From contig JASBYY010000008.1 in the NCBI GenBank assembly GCA_029983675.1, forward strand, positions 1 through 64,000: a stretch of DNA of 64,000 bases, written 5' to 3'. The notes under the pieces are model-generated. The model saw only the letters and a program-made list of their open reading frames with translations. It did no database searches and was not told the origin of the DNA. Below are positions 1 through 8,527 of this stretch, in pieces (the first letter of the stretch is position 1; every line of letters starts with the position of its first letter). This DNA comes from Bacteroidales bacterium (GTDB lineage: Bacteria; Bacteroidota; Bacteroidia; Bacteroidales; F082). The position numbers and the translations under genes were made by a program.

Positions 1-2
1 GA

Positions 3-59
3 GCCTTGGCTGCCATCGGAACGCTCCTCTTTATAAACTATTCTCATCATGCAGCCTAA
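3..59 (+). CDS. C-terminal end of a possible membrane protein (partial)
   Basis: An open frame enters from the left edge and stops at TAA 57-59. It gives only about 18 residues, a hydrophobic stretch (ALAAIGTLLFINY) followed by a short His/Ala tail. This resembles the last transmembrane helix of a DMT/EamA-like transporter, but so little is present that this is a guess. The alternative is that no gene ends here; another frame of the same stretch is also open. Confidence 0.3.
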   Translation, partial: ALAAIGTLLFINYSHHAA

Positions 60-158
60 TTTTGACCAACTACTTAATTCCTTTTAATCGCACCTTTATG
101 GAATTGAAATACCTGATGCCTAAAAATAACGGTCCGACTCCCCGTCTTTTAATCGTGT

Positions 159-1259
159 CTAAAAACCTGTCAAATACTTTTCAACCATTTCCCATAGGCG
201 GTCGGAATCCACCTCCAAAATGATGTGGGCCTGCTGCGAACCGGTAGGCTGGTTGTTTTCGAAAGCAAAAGCTTGTCCGTATGAGAAGCCAAACTGCGAA
301 TTGACATCCACATAACGGGTCACTTCGTCCTTAATCAATGAAGGATCCATCACGATACAGGCAGCGATAACATCCCAAATGTAATGTGTGTGATCGGGAT
401 TGTCAATAAAGATCTGATTCAAGAAACTGCGCTGCAGCATGTTTTGTATGGTGGGGTTGGTGGTTATCGATTGGATGTGGTTGTAACGGTCTTTGCGGAA
501 CGGCATTTTCTCGCATACATCCAGACCGACGATGATTTGCTCTTTGAATGGCGAACGGATGGCTATTTTTGCGGCATCAGGATCGAGCCACCAGTTGAAC
601 TCGGCGGTAGGAGTGGCGTTGCCTGGCCTGAAGAACGAGCCGCCCATATAGACGATGCGTTTTACCAAAGGCACAATCTCGGGGGCAATGCGAATTGCCG
701 TTGCAATGTTGACACAGGTGCCGATGGCGATGATGATGATTTCACCGGGGTTTGCTTTTACCTGTTCGATAATAAAATTGACTGCTTTCATATCCAAAGG
801 CTTCGTGGTCGGCTCTTTGCCGTATTTGGTGAGATAAACCGATTCCCACGACTTAGGTTCCGGATAGTCTGCGGCTCCGACATAAGTATTGTCGATGCCA
901 AATAAAATGCGTTCGTTTTTAATGGTTTCAAAACGATTGGGATAAATGGGTTGGCGGATGCCCGGCACAACAGGGATGTCGGTTCGGTTGATGGCTTCCA
1001 GCTGACGGATTGCGTAGGCTGTTCCTTCCTGAACCCAAGTGTTGCCAACGACCGTGGTGACACCGATCAATTCAATGTTCGGAGCCTTCGCGAGCATCAT
1101 CATGGCGATACCGTCGTCGAAAACTTCGACCATGTCAGTGTCGAGGATGACTTTTTCTTTTTCCTGCCCGCTGGCGGTACAGGGGACGGCAATCACGGCT
1201 GCGAGTATCGCAATGCTAAGCCATCTTTCGAGTACTGAGTGAAAATGTTTGTTTTTCAT
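159..1259 (-). CDS. Nucleoside hydrolase, secreted (IUNH family)
   Basis: Expected to cleave the N-glycosidic bond of nucleosides to base plus ribose. The ATG at 1259 is preferred over an upstream in-frame start because it gives a good signal peptide (MKNKHFHSV, then a hydrophobic core ending near CTASGQ) and lies about 20 bases below a -7 box. After the signal the family's N-terminal metal-site strand is seen as ILDTDMVEVFDDG, a variant of the usual DTDxGxDDA in which the glycine is replaced; a downstream Asp in NWWLDPDAA fits the C-terminal metal ligand. Length about 366 residues is usual for periplasmic members. Substrate cannot be told. It faces the gene at 1423 divergently. Confidence 0.85.
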   Translation of the reverse strand: MKNKHFHSVLERWLSIAILAAVIAVPCTASGQEKEKVILDTDMVEVFDDGIAMMMLAKAPNIELIGVTTVVGNTWVQEGTAYAIRQLEAINRTDIPVVPGIRQPIYPNRFETIKNERILFGIDNTYVGAADYPEPKSWESVYLTKYGKEPTTKPLDMKAVNFIIEQVKANPGEIIIIAIGTCVNIATAIRIAPEIVPLVKRIVYMGGSFFRPGNATPTAEFNWWLDPDAAKIAIRSPFKEQIIVGLDVCEKMPFRKDRYNHIQSITTNPTIQNMLQRSFLNQIFIDNPDHTHYIWDVIAACIVMDPSLIKDEVTRYVDVNSQFGFSYGQAFAFENNQPTGSQQAHIILEVDSDRLWEMVEKYLTGF

Positions 1260-1279
1260 GATGATTGGATATATTGCCG

Positions 1280-1287
1280 CAAAAGTA
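1280..1287 (-). promoter_or_regulatory. -7 promoter box of nucleoside hydrolase gene
   Basis: On the minus strand this reads TACTTTTG, a perfect TAnnTTTG box, 20 bases above the ATG at 1259. No convincing -33 TTG at the usual distance was seen. Confidence 0.5.
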
Positions 1288-1310
1288 TCAAAAAACAACA
1301 CCATAAATAA

Positions 1311-1329
1311 CTAAGAGCTGTTTTTGAAT
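1311..1329 (-). repeat. IS-end-like interspersed repeat, copy 1
   Basis: Minus-strand reading gives CATTCAAAAACAGCTCTTAG, matching the inner core (TTCAAAACAGCTTC then TTA) shared with copies at 6415, 12473, 26661 and the inverted repeats of the IS at 28818-29739. Thirty bases away, 1352-1372 is identical over 21 bases to 26649-26669; that stretch contains TAACTTTG, itself a -7-like box. Confidence 0.6.
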
Positions 1330-1396
1330 GGTTTCGATTGGAGCTTATGATAATAACTTTGTTGTAAGAATTCAAAATAGTTTCTATGATTTTGAT

Positions 1397-1404
1397 TACT
1401 TTTG
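1397..1404 (+). promoter_or_regulatory. -7 promoter box of thioredoxin-fold protein gene
   Basis: TACTTTTG, a perfect TAnnTTTG, 18 bases above the ATG at 1423. A second box-like TAACTTTG lies at 1354-1361. Confidence 0.5.
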
Positions 1405-1422
1405 TCTCTTATTTCATTTACG

Positions 1423-2787
1423 ATGAAACATTTTTGGGCTGTCATATTACTTTTCTTCGTAGGGGTGGGAGCAGGGCTTCCTGCCAAGGCGCAGCTTCCT
1501 TTCTCTGGGACGGTGGCTGGATGGGAAGGACAAACGGTACGACTGCTGGCATACACAGGGCTGAAGTTGGACACGATAGCTGCAACAGTGGCGGATGAAC
1601 AAGGCTCGTTCTCTTTTGAAAACAGCTTGCGTAAAGGCATGTATTTGCTTCAATCTGACGGAAATGCTGAATTGGAGCTGCTCTACGAAGGTCAGCCGGT
1701 TCAATTTGTGATGACCGATGCAAATGATTTGGCAACTCTACAGTTTGTCCGTTCTAAAATCAATGAAAAATGGTCGGCTTACTTGTATCGTCGCGCAAAT
1801 TACCGAGATGCCGCGGAGTTGCTGAAATCCGTATTGCGACAGTATGACCCGCAAACGGAGTTTTATCAGAATACGGCTGCTGAATTTATGCGGTTGCAGT
1901 CTGGCTTCCGGTTGTTTTCCGATAGCTTGACCCTAAATGACAGCAGCTATGTAGCGCGACTGATACAAGCGGATAGAGATTTACCGATAGATTTGAAACA
2001 TACGGCAAATGAGCAGCGTAAATATCTGATTGACAATTTTTTCAATAATATTGACTTCAACGACTTGTCGCTGATCCCCACCAATGTGCTGACGACAAAG
2101 ATGATCGATTTTCTTTCATTGTATCAAGGGCTGCCGCAGTTTGCATCCAATTCCGATGCGGGTTTTGTGGTGGGGCTGGGTGCTATTTTTGAAAAGGCGA
2201 AAGTCAACATGCACATGTATGAGTTTGTTTTGGCTTACATGCTTGAGGGGTTCTCAGCTTTGGGAATGGATCCGGTGGTCAACTATCTGTTGAATTATCC
2301 GAAGTTGGTCGAAGGAGAAGTGCCTTTGGAACAAGGGTTGCGCCTTGACGCCATTGCCGAGCCATATCAGAAAGTCAGGGTGGGGGTGAAAGCGCCGAAT
2401 CTGTCCGGAACCACTATTGATGGCCTGCCGTATGACCTTTATGCATCCAAAGCAAAACATATTATCGTGTTTTTTGCATCAGGCGATTGCGAATACTGTC
2501 ATGAGTTTTTGTCAAAAATTCGCAAGAAACTTGATTTGCAGTCTGATTTTGAGCTTGTTACTGTTTCTATTGCCGACAACAGAAACGAAGTGGAGGCGGC
2601 GTTGAAAAAAATGAAGCTCACAGGATACCATTTTTACGATGATTTGCGTTGGGAGAGCAAGGCCTTTTTGGATTATCATGTCAGTTCGACACCGTCTGTT
2701 TTTGTGTTGGATGCGCAGAAAACCATAGTTCTGAAACCGTATGATTTTGAGGAACTCATGGAATGGAAACGGGTATTGGATGGATAA
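1423..2787 (+). CDS. Secreted TlpA-like thioredoxin-fold protein
   Basis: Likely a periplasmic thiol-disulfide or redox-folding protein of the Bacteroidota type with an N-terminal DUF4369/DUF5106-like region. The ATG at 1423 gives a signal peptide (MKHFWAVILLFFVGVGAG..., cleavage near KAQ) and is chosen over the TTG at 1402. Residues about 20-110 are a beta-rich domain; the middle is helical; from about residue 325 a thioredoxin fold is seen, with the strand HIIVFFASGDCEYCHEF holding a CEYC CxxC motif and the cis-Pro loop as STPSVFVLD. The following gene starts 51 bases later, so the two are probably co-transcribed. The partner protein and direction of electron flow are not known. Confidence 0.8.
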   Translation: MKHFWAVILLFFVGVGAGLPAKAQLPFSGTVAGWEGQTVRLLAYTGLKLDTIAATVADEQGSFSFENSLRKGMYLLQSDGNAELELLYEGQPVQFVMTDANDLATLQFVRSKINEKWSAYLYRRANYRDAAELLKSVLRQYDPQTEFYQNTAAEFMRLQSGFRLFSDSLTLNDSSYVARLIQADRDLPIDLKHTANEQRKYLIDNFFNNIDFNDLSLIPTNVLTTKMIDFLSLYQGLPQFASNSDAGFVVGLGAIFEKAKVNMHMYEFVLAYMLEGFSALGMDPVVNYLLNYPKLVEGEVPLEQGLRLDAIAEPYQKVRVGVKAPNLSGTTIDGLPYDLYASKAKHIIVFFASGDCEYCHEFLSKIRKKLDLQSDFELVTVSIADNRNEVEAALKKMKLTGYHFYDDLRWESKAFLDYHVSSTPSVFVLDAQKTIVLKPYDFEELMEWKRVLDG

Positions 2788-2838
2788 TGTCGGTTGCCAA
2801 TCCGAATGATAGGAAATATTTAGAAAAATGATTTGTTT

Positions 2839-5763
2839 ATGAATATAAAACATTGTTTATCTGTTGTTTGCGTTGGTATTGCCTGCGCTTTTGGGTCATT
2901 GCTTGCCCAAGATGCTGAAACACATTGGGTGGACTCGGTTTATAACAGCCTGACGCTGGAGCAGCGTGTGGCGCAACTTATCTGTATGCGAGCCAACCAG
3001 CCTGATAAGCCGTTCTATGAGGAGGTGGGCAAGTATATCAGGAAGTATAATATTGGCGGTGTGTGTTTTTTTCGGGCCGATCCAACGGATCAAGTTGAGC
3101 AGACCAATCGGTGGCAGGCCATGGCTCAAACGCCGCTGATGATATCTATTGATGCGGAATGGGGAGTGGCCATGCGTGTGAAAAACACCATGCCGTATCC
3201 TTACCAGATGACATTGGGCGCCATTTCGGATAACGATTTGATTTACAAGATGGGACAACAGGTCGCCGAACAGTGTCAGCGCATGGGCATACAGGTGAAC
3301 TTTGCTCCTGTTGTCGATGTGAACTCCAATGCGGCCAATCCTGTTATCGGCATGAGGAGTTTTGGCGAAAATCCGCGCAATGTGGGGGAAAAAGGTGCTG
3401 CGTATGCGTTGGGAATACAAAGTAAGGGATTGATTACCACCATGAAGCATTTTCCGGGACATGGAAATACTTCTACGGATTCTCATCTGACCTTGCCAAC
3501 GGTAAATGCTACTTTGGACCAAGTGCAGCAAATAGAGTTGGCTCCTTTCCGCTACATGGTCGAAAGGGGTGTGAATGGCGCTATGGTGGGGCATTTGTAT
3601 TTCCCCGCCATCGAACCGGTAAAAAACACATCTTCTTCTTTGTCGAAAAAAGTTGTAACGGATTTGTTGAAGCATGATCTTGGTTTTGAGGGTCTTATAT
3701 TTACCGATGGCTTGGATATGAAAGGCGTTTCGCAGACCGTCTCAGCCGACAGCGTTCCTTATGTGGCCTTCATGGCGGGAAACGACGTGCTGATTTTGCC
3801 CCACAATGTCCCCTTTGCCATCCAATCTATCGCCAAAGCCGCCGAACGTGACTCGAATGTGGCTGATAGGGTGGAGGAAAGCTGCAAAAAAATACTGCGT
3901 TATAAATTCCGTTCAGGATTGAATCGTTTCAAACCTGTGGCAAAAGCAAATTTAGTCAGTGATTTGAACAACGGAACCTATCTGGAGTTGAAGCAGCAAC
4001 TGTTTGATGCCGCTGTCACTTTGTTGCGCAACAACGACAATGTCATCCCTCTTTCAAGGAATAAGAAGATGGCGGTGGTCACCGTTGGAAACGGAGCAAA
4101 CGATTTTCATGAGGCGCTTACGCGATCGGGTTATGCCGTGACATCATTTGCTGTTTCGAGAGACCAATTGCAAAATAAGGTCGCCACTTGGCTGAAAACG
4201 CTTGAATCTTATGATTTGGTGGTTTTCAATGTGCAGAAAACCAACATGTTGCAAACGAAAAATTATGGTATCACAGATGCCACAGTGGATTTTTTCAATC
4301 GTTTGACTGCACAAAACGACCTGATTCTCAATTTGTTTGCTTGCCCCTATGCCTTGGATCGGTTCCGTATCAATAACAGTGTAAAAGGGGTGGTCGTGGC
4401 TTATGAAGACAATATGCAGGCAGTGAATGCGGTGTTTTCTATTTTGAAAGGCGATAAGAAAGCCAAGGGTGTTCTTCCTGTTTCGACGGCTAAATTTGCG
4501 TGTGGCGATGGCATTCGTGAAGTGGCTGAAGCAGAATCTAATACAACCTTTTTACAGGAGCCAAAGCTCGAATTGTTAGAAACAATGCCGATAGATGAAA
4601 AGTACGTGAACAGTTTGGATTCGGTGGTGAAGGTCGGTATCAGGGAAGGCGCCTATCCGGGCTGTCAGGTGCTTGCCATGAAAGGCGGTCGTGTGATTTA
4701 CGACAAGTGTTTTGGCAATTTCACATACGGCGGTGGACATGCAGTGCAACCTGATGACGTGTATGATGTGGCCTCGTTGACCAAGATATTCGCCTCCACC
4801 TTGGTGCTGATGAAACTCTACGAGGATGGCCTCGTCAAGTTGAGCGACACGCTGGGAACCTATTTCCCCTATTTGAGCCAGTCCAATAAGGGAGCGATAA
4901 AGCTGATCGACATCCTGACTCATCAAACCGGCATGAAAGCGTGGATTCCGTTTCACCTTGCCTACCTTGATGCAAATGGTCCGAAAGCAGAGTATTTTTC
5001 CGACCATTTTGACCAGCAGCATACGTTGCGCGTGGCGGAGAATCTTTATGCCGATAATGCTATGAAACAGCGTGTTATCGATACGATGATGGCCAGCCCG
5101 GTGAAAGCTGGCAAGAGATACCTTTATTGCGATATGGGTTTTTACTTTATTCCCGACCTCGTTGAACAGTTGACCAACCAGACTTTTGAAGAGTACCTGA
5201 CTGAGAAGTTCTACGCTCCGCTACAACTGAAAAACACCGGTTTCCATCCTTTGAATTGGCGCAGCCGTGAAACGATTGCCCCGACTGAAGATGACAAATC
5301 GTTCCGTTACCAGTTGATTTGGGGCGATGTGCACGATCAGGCGGCAGCCTTGATGGGTGGCGTTTCGGGGCACGCCGGATTGTTTTCCAATGCGCACGAC
5401 CTTGCGGTAATCATGCAGATGCTTCTTGACGGAGGCATGGCAAACGGCCAACAGTTGCTCCGGCCTTCTACCATCAAGTATTTCACGACGGCGCCTTTCA
5501 TTTCAAGCGATAATCGGCGGGCTTTGGGTTTTGATAAGTTGCCGGTCGGGAAAAAAGGATCTGCTACCGCATCCAAGTTGGCATCGATGGCGAGCTACGG
5601 ACACACTGGATTCACAGGCACTTTTGCATGGGCCGATCCCGAGAATGACTTGCTGTTTATTTTCCTTTCCAACCGTGTTTATCCCAATCCTGAAATTAAC
5701 AAATTGTCACGCCTTGGTATCCGCACTACGATGCACGATATCCTGTACAAGGCTGTTCAATAG
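2839..5763 (+). CDS. GH3 beta-N-acetylglucosaminidase fused to serine beta-lactamase-type domain
   Basis: The ATG at 2839 gives a signal peptide (MNIKHCLSVVCVGIACAFGSLLAQ). The first half is a NagZ-like glycoside hydrolase family 3 domain: KHFPGHG at residues 203-209, followed by the Asp214-x-His216 acid/base dyad, and the nucleophile Asp290 in the strand IFTDGLDMKG. From about residue 590 a class C beta-lactamase/esterase-type domain follows, with SxxK at 646-649 (SLTK), YCD at 763-765 in place of YxN, and HTG at 922-924. The family is known to remove GlcNAc from muropeptides; the second domain may act as an amidase, esterase or peptidase on the same material. The two-domain layout is well known in Bacteroidota. 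Role: cell-wall turnover or recycling in the periplasm (inferred). Confidence 0.9.
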   Translation: MNIKHCLSVVCVGIACAFGSLLAQDAETHWVDSVYNSLTLEQRVAQLICMRANQPDKPFYEEVGKYIRKYNIGGVCFFRADPTDQVEQTNRWQAMAQTPLMISIDAEWGVAMRVKNTMPYPYQMTLGAISDNDLIYKMGQQVAEQCQRMGIQVNFAPVVDVNSNAANPVIGMRSFGENPRNVGEKGAAYALGIQSKGLITTMKHFPGHGNTSTDSHLTLPTVNATLDQVQQIELAPFRYMVERGVNGAMVGHLYFPAIEPVKNTSSSLSKKVVTDLLKHDLGFEGLIFTDGLDMKGVSQTVSADSVPYVAFMAGNDVLILPHNVPFAIQSIAKAAERDSNVADRVEESCKKILRYKFRSGLNRFKPVAKANLVSDLNNGTYLELKQQLFDAAVTLLRNNDNVIPLSRNKKMAVVTVGNGANDFHEALTRSGYAVTSFAVSRDQLQNKVATWLKTLESYDLVVFNVQKTNMLQTKNYGITDATVDFFNRLTAQNDLILNLFACPYALDRFRINNSVKGVVVAYEDNMQAVNAVFSILKGDKKAKGVLPVSTAKFACGDGIREVAEAESNTTFLQEPKLELLETMPIDEKYVNSLDSVVKVGIREGAYPGCQVLAMKGGRVIYDKCFGNFTYGGGHAVQPDDVYDVASLTKIFASTLVLMKLYEDGLVKLSDTLGTYFPYLSQSNKGAIKLIDILTHQTGMKAWIPFHLAYLDANGPKAEYFSDHFDQQHTLRVAENLYADNAMKQRVIDTMMASPVKAGKRYLYCDMGFYFIPDLVEQLTNQTFEEYLTEKFYAPLQLKNTGFHPLNWRSRETIAPTEDDKSFRYQLIWGDVHDQAAALMGGVSGHAGLFSNAHDLAVIMQMLLDGGMANGQQLLRPSTIKYFTTAPFISSDNRRALGFDKLPVGKKGSATASKLASMASYGHTGFTGTFAWADPENDLLFIFLSNRVYPNPEINKLSRLGIRTTMHDILYKAVQ

Positions 5764-5790
5764 TTCTACATCAAAAAACACTTCAATCTT

Positions 5791-6405
5791 ATGTTGACAA
5801 TAGTTATCGTAATCATCACGGCCATTGTTTCTGTCGTTGCTTTTAACAATCGGACGGTTTATTTCCGGTTGCTGTTCAACGCCTATCAGATTCGCTATGA
5901 CCGACAGTATTGGCGTTTCTTGAGTTATGCCTTTGTTCATGCAGGATGGGGGCATCTGCTGATTAATATGTTGGTGCTTTATTCCTTTGGCGCCAATGTG
6001 GAAAGCCATTTTGCATCGTATTTTGGTGCAACAAAAGGTGGTGCCTATTTCGTCATGCTTTATGTGTTTGGCATATTGTTCTCGACCTTGGTGGACTACG
6101 GGCGTTATAAGGACGACTACAATTACAATGCGGTGGGCGCATCGGGTGCGGTCAATGCCGTGCTGTTTGCCAGTATTTTATTAGCACCCCTGTCGCGGCT
6201 GATCATTTTCCCGATTCCCATTCCGATACCGGCTTGGATTTTCGGATTGCTTTATCTCGGTTATTCGGTTTACATGTCAAAACGGGGCAACGACAACATC
6301 GGACATTCCGCTCATTTCTGGGGCGCCTTGTTCGGGTTGCTATTTACTTTCATGCTAATGCGGCAGGATATTATCGCTTTTTATTCAAACTTGTTGGCAC
6401 GGTAG
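5791..6405 (+). CDS. Rhomboid family intramembrane serine protease
   Basis: A 204-residue protein with six hydrophobic segments. The catalytic pair is visible: GASG at residues 116-119 (Ser118) and HSAHFWG with the active His at about 175; HLLINM near residue 55 supplies the conserved His/Asn of the oxyanion side. It cleaves substrates within the membrane; the substrate here is unknown. Starts 27 bases after the GH3 gene and shares its direction, so probably the same transcript. Confidence 0.9.
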   Translation: MLTIVIVIITAIVSVVAFNNRTVYFRLLFNAYQIRYDRQYWRFLSYAFVHAGWGHLLINMLVLYSFGANVESHFASYFGATKGGAYFVMLYVFGILFSTLVDYGRYKDDYNYNAVGASGAVNAVLFASILLAPLSRLIIFPIPIPIPAWIFGLLYLGYSVYMSKRGNDNIGHSAHFWGALFGLLFTFMLMRQDIIAFYSNLLAR

Positions 6406-6414
6406 GGAGGTTCT

Positions 6415-6463
6415 GTAAGAATTAGCTACACTGAATGCACAGCATTTCAAAACAGCTTCTTAG
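6415..6463 (+). repeat. IS-end-like interspersed repeat, copy 2
   Basis: About 48 bases that match 26661-26707 with three substitutions and one indel. It starts GTAAGAATTAGCTAC and ends TTTCAAAACAGCTTCTTA. The end matches the terminal inverted repeat of the IS at 28818-29739, including the TTA that there is the target duplication. The last three bases are also the stop codon of the convergent gene. Confidence 0.7.
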
Positions 6464-7041
6464 TTGTCTTCTGCGTTTTTAGGGAAACGTTGCCACGACT
6501 CATACTCCTTGCCCATCTGGTTGACACAGTTTTGCCACAGGTTCTCGGAACTTGTTTCCATCAGGGAGGCTGCGGTTGCAGAGCTTACTAACCAAGAGTT
6601 GCGTTGAAGTTCGCTTTGCAATTGTCCCGAGTCCCATCCTGAATAGCCTAAGAAAAACCGGACGTTGTTGCGGTTGGCAATGCCACTTGCCGCTAACATG
6701 CTCAATGCCTCAACGTCGCCGCCCCAAAATAAGCCGTCAATAATTTTGACGGAGTCAGGTACGGTTTCGCCAAGCGTGTGGATGTAAAAAATCTGTTCCT
6801 TGGCAACCGGACCACCTAAAAACACAGGCGCATCAAAATCGGGAAATTGACCGCTGATCCTGCTGATATTGAACTTCATCGGTTTGTTCAACACCAAGCC
6901 GAAAGTTCCGGTGGCCTCAAGGTGTTCGATAAGTAGCACCACGGAGCGTCCAAAGAAAAAATCATTCATCAGTGGCTCCGAAATCAAGATGCGGCCATCC
7001 GCCGGTTTTATGTTGTTGCTGCGTATTCGAAAACTAACCAT
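6460..7041 (-). CDS. YqgE/AlgH family protein (UPF0301)
   Basis: A 193-residue member of the AlgH/YqgE family, recognised by GRILISEPLMNDFFFGRSVV, the LVLNKPM strand and FFLGYSGWDSGQL, all hallmarks of the family. Function is poorly known; the name comes from an alginate regulator in Pseudomonas, which should not be carried over. The ATG at 7041 is preferred over an upstream ATG because family members start just before the FRIRSNN segment. Convergent with the rhomboid gene. Confidence 0.9.
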   Translation of the reverse strand: MVSFRIRSNNIKPADGRILISEPLMNDFFFGRSVVLLIEHLEATGTFGLVLNKPMKFNISRISGQFPDFDAPVFLGGPVAKEQIFYIHTLGETVPDSVKIIDGLFWGGDVEALSMLAASGIANRNNVRFFLGYSGWDSGQLQSELQRNSWLVSSATAASLMETSSENLWQNCVNQMGKEYESWQRFPKNAEDN

Positions 7042-7066
7042 AACCCAAAGAGTAGGAATCGACATG

Positions 7067-7074
7067 CAAATATA
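7067..7074 (-). promoter_or_regulatory. -7 promoter box of AlgH-family gene
   Basis: Reads TATATTTG on the minus strand (TAnnTTTG), 25 bases above the start at 7041. A possible -33 TTTG lies at 7090-7093, but its spacing of 15 is short. Confidence 0.45.
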
Positions 7075-7099
7075 GCTTTTTCAGAGTTTCAAAGTGGTT

Positions 7100-8527
7100 A
7101 TGGTCGGGAAATATTCTTTGCGAGGAGCTTCGTGTTTGGTCGGAAATCCCTATTTTTGTCCTACGGAACAAATATGCAACATTTTGAAACGTCTTGATAA
7201 TCAGGTAAAATTTGAAGAACTGCGTTCGCGTTTTTCCACTTTTGTTTTTGAAAGCCAGGAATGGTGCGTTAAGGATGGCGCATTGTCGGTGCGATTTTCA
7301 TTCTGTCTTGATGATCGTTATCGTTTTCAGCCGACTTTGACGATCTCGGCACATAGGTTTGTCGATTGGCATCGTTTGTCGGAGCAAGAGATGGAAACAT
7401 TGGTGTTTCATATCGGCATGGTCGAACTGATCAGTTATTGGAAGATAGCTTGTCCACGGCAGGTGCTCATCCAACTTTATTCGTTGACTGATCGTCAGAT
7501 TGCCTTTTGGAAAAAGCTGTATTATAATGGATTGGGTGAGTTTTTATACCTTAACTCCATCGATTGTAGCGAGACGGATCTTATGAATATTGTTGCCGTT
7601 TCGGGAAAACCTTTTGCAAAAGTGATGTCGCAATTAGAGGAGCGTGTGCTTATTCCTGTCGGCGGCGGCAAGGATTCTGTGGTGACGTTGGAATTGCTTC
7701 GCAACGATCTGCCCTGTCGCCCATTAATAGTGAATCCGCGCGGTGCCACGACAAATTGTGCTTCAACGGCTGGTTTTTCTTTGGAAGAATGTCTAATCGT
7801 TACCCGCACACTCGATCCTACTATGCTGCGACTCAACAAGGAAGGCTATTTGAACGGACATACGCCATTTTCGGCGCTGCTGGCTTTCATTGCTGTTTTG
7901 TGCGGCTTTGGAAGTGCGTCACACTACATTGCGCTTTCAAATGAATCGAGTGCGAACGAGTCCACCGTAGTGGGAACCAACATCAACCACCAATACAGTA
8001 AGTCGGTTGAATTCGAAGCGGATTTCAGACAGTATGTTGCCGAAAATATCAATGATAAAATTCAATATTTCAGTTTTTTGCGGCCATTGAGCGAGTTGCA
8101 GATCGCCATGCTGTTCAGCCGTTTCGAGGCTTATCACTCTGTCTTTCGTAGTTGTAATGCGGGCAGCAAGACCGATTCGTGGTGCGGAGCGTGTCCGAAA
8201 TGTCTTTTTACATGGTTGATACTCAGTCCGTTCCTGTCGCAAGAAAAGTTGGTGCAAATATTTGGAAAGAATCTTCTCTCGGATAGCACCCTGCAACCTG
8301 TTTTCGATGCGTTGAGTGGTGTGACACCTGTCAAGCCTTTTGAATGTGTTGGCACGGTGGAAGAAGTGTGCGCCTGTGCCCGGTCGGTCAAAGATGTGTC
8401 CGGAACGCTACTTGATAAAGTTCCGAAAACATCGGCTTCGGTGGCGGAACTGTTGCAGCGTTTCAATGCACAGCACTTTTTACCTGATGTCTTTGTCCAA
8501 TTCCTTAAACGTAATCTGAATGGATGA
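7100..8527 (+). CDS. murL: UDP-MurNAc-L-Ala-L-Glu epimerase
   Basis: MurL converts UDP-MurNAc-L-Ala-L-Glu to the D-Glu form in an ATP-dependent step, giving D-Glu for peptidoglycan without glutamate racemase. Family landmarks are all visible: YNGLGEF, the PP-loop-like VGGGKDSVV, NGHTPF, the SNESSANE segment, NHQYSKS, FLRPLSEL, WCGACPKC with paired cysteines, and KPFECVG near the end. It overlaps the next gene (a MurD homologue) by 8 bases, which matches the known MurD2-MurL partnership. The start is uncertain: ATG 7100 is the only upstream ATG in frame, but TATTTTTG at 7151-7158 is a perfect -7 box, and a TTG at 7184 would give a start just after it. Confidence 0.9.
   Translation: MVGKYSLRGASCLVGNPYFCPTEQICNILKRLDNQVKFEELRSRFSTFVFESQEWCVKDGALSVRFSFCLDDRYRFQPTLTISAHRFVDWHRLSEQEMETLVFHIGMVELISYWKIACPRQVLIQLYSLTDRQIAFWKKLYYNGLGEFLYLNSIDCSETDLMNIVAVSGKPFAKVMSQLEERVLIPVGGGKDSVVTLELLRNDLPCRPLIVNPRGATTNCASTAGFSLEECLIVTRTLDPTMLRLNKEGYLNGHTPFSALLAFIAVLCGFGSASHYIALSNESSANESTVVGTNINHQYSKSVEFEADFRQYVAENINDKIQYFSFLRPLSELQIAMLFSRFEAYHSVFRSCNAGSKTDSWCGACPKCLFTWLILSPFLSQEKLVQIFGKNLLSDSTLQPVFDALSGVTPVKPFECVGTVEEVCACARSVKDVSGTLLDKVPKTSASVAELLQRFNAQHFLPDVFVQFLKRNLNG

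Noticed and set aside
384..905. A 173-codon plus-strand open frame
   Set aside because: It lies fully inside the nucleoside hydrolase gene on the other strand and shows no family pattern; a shadow frame.
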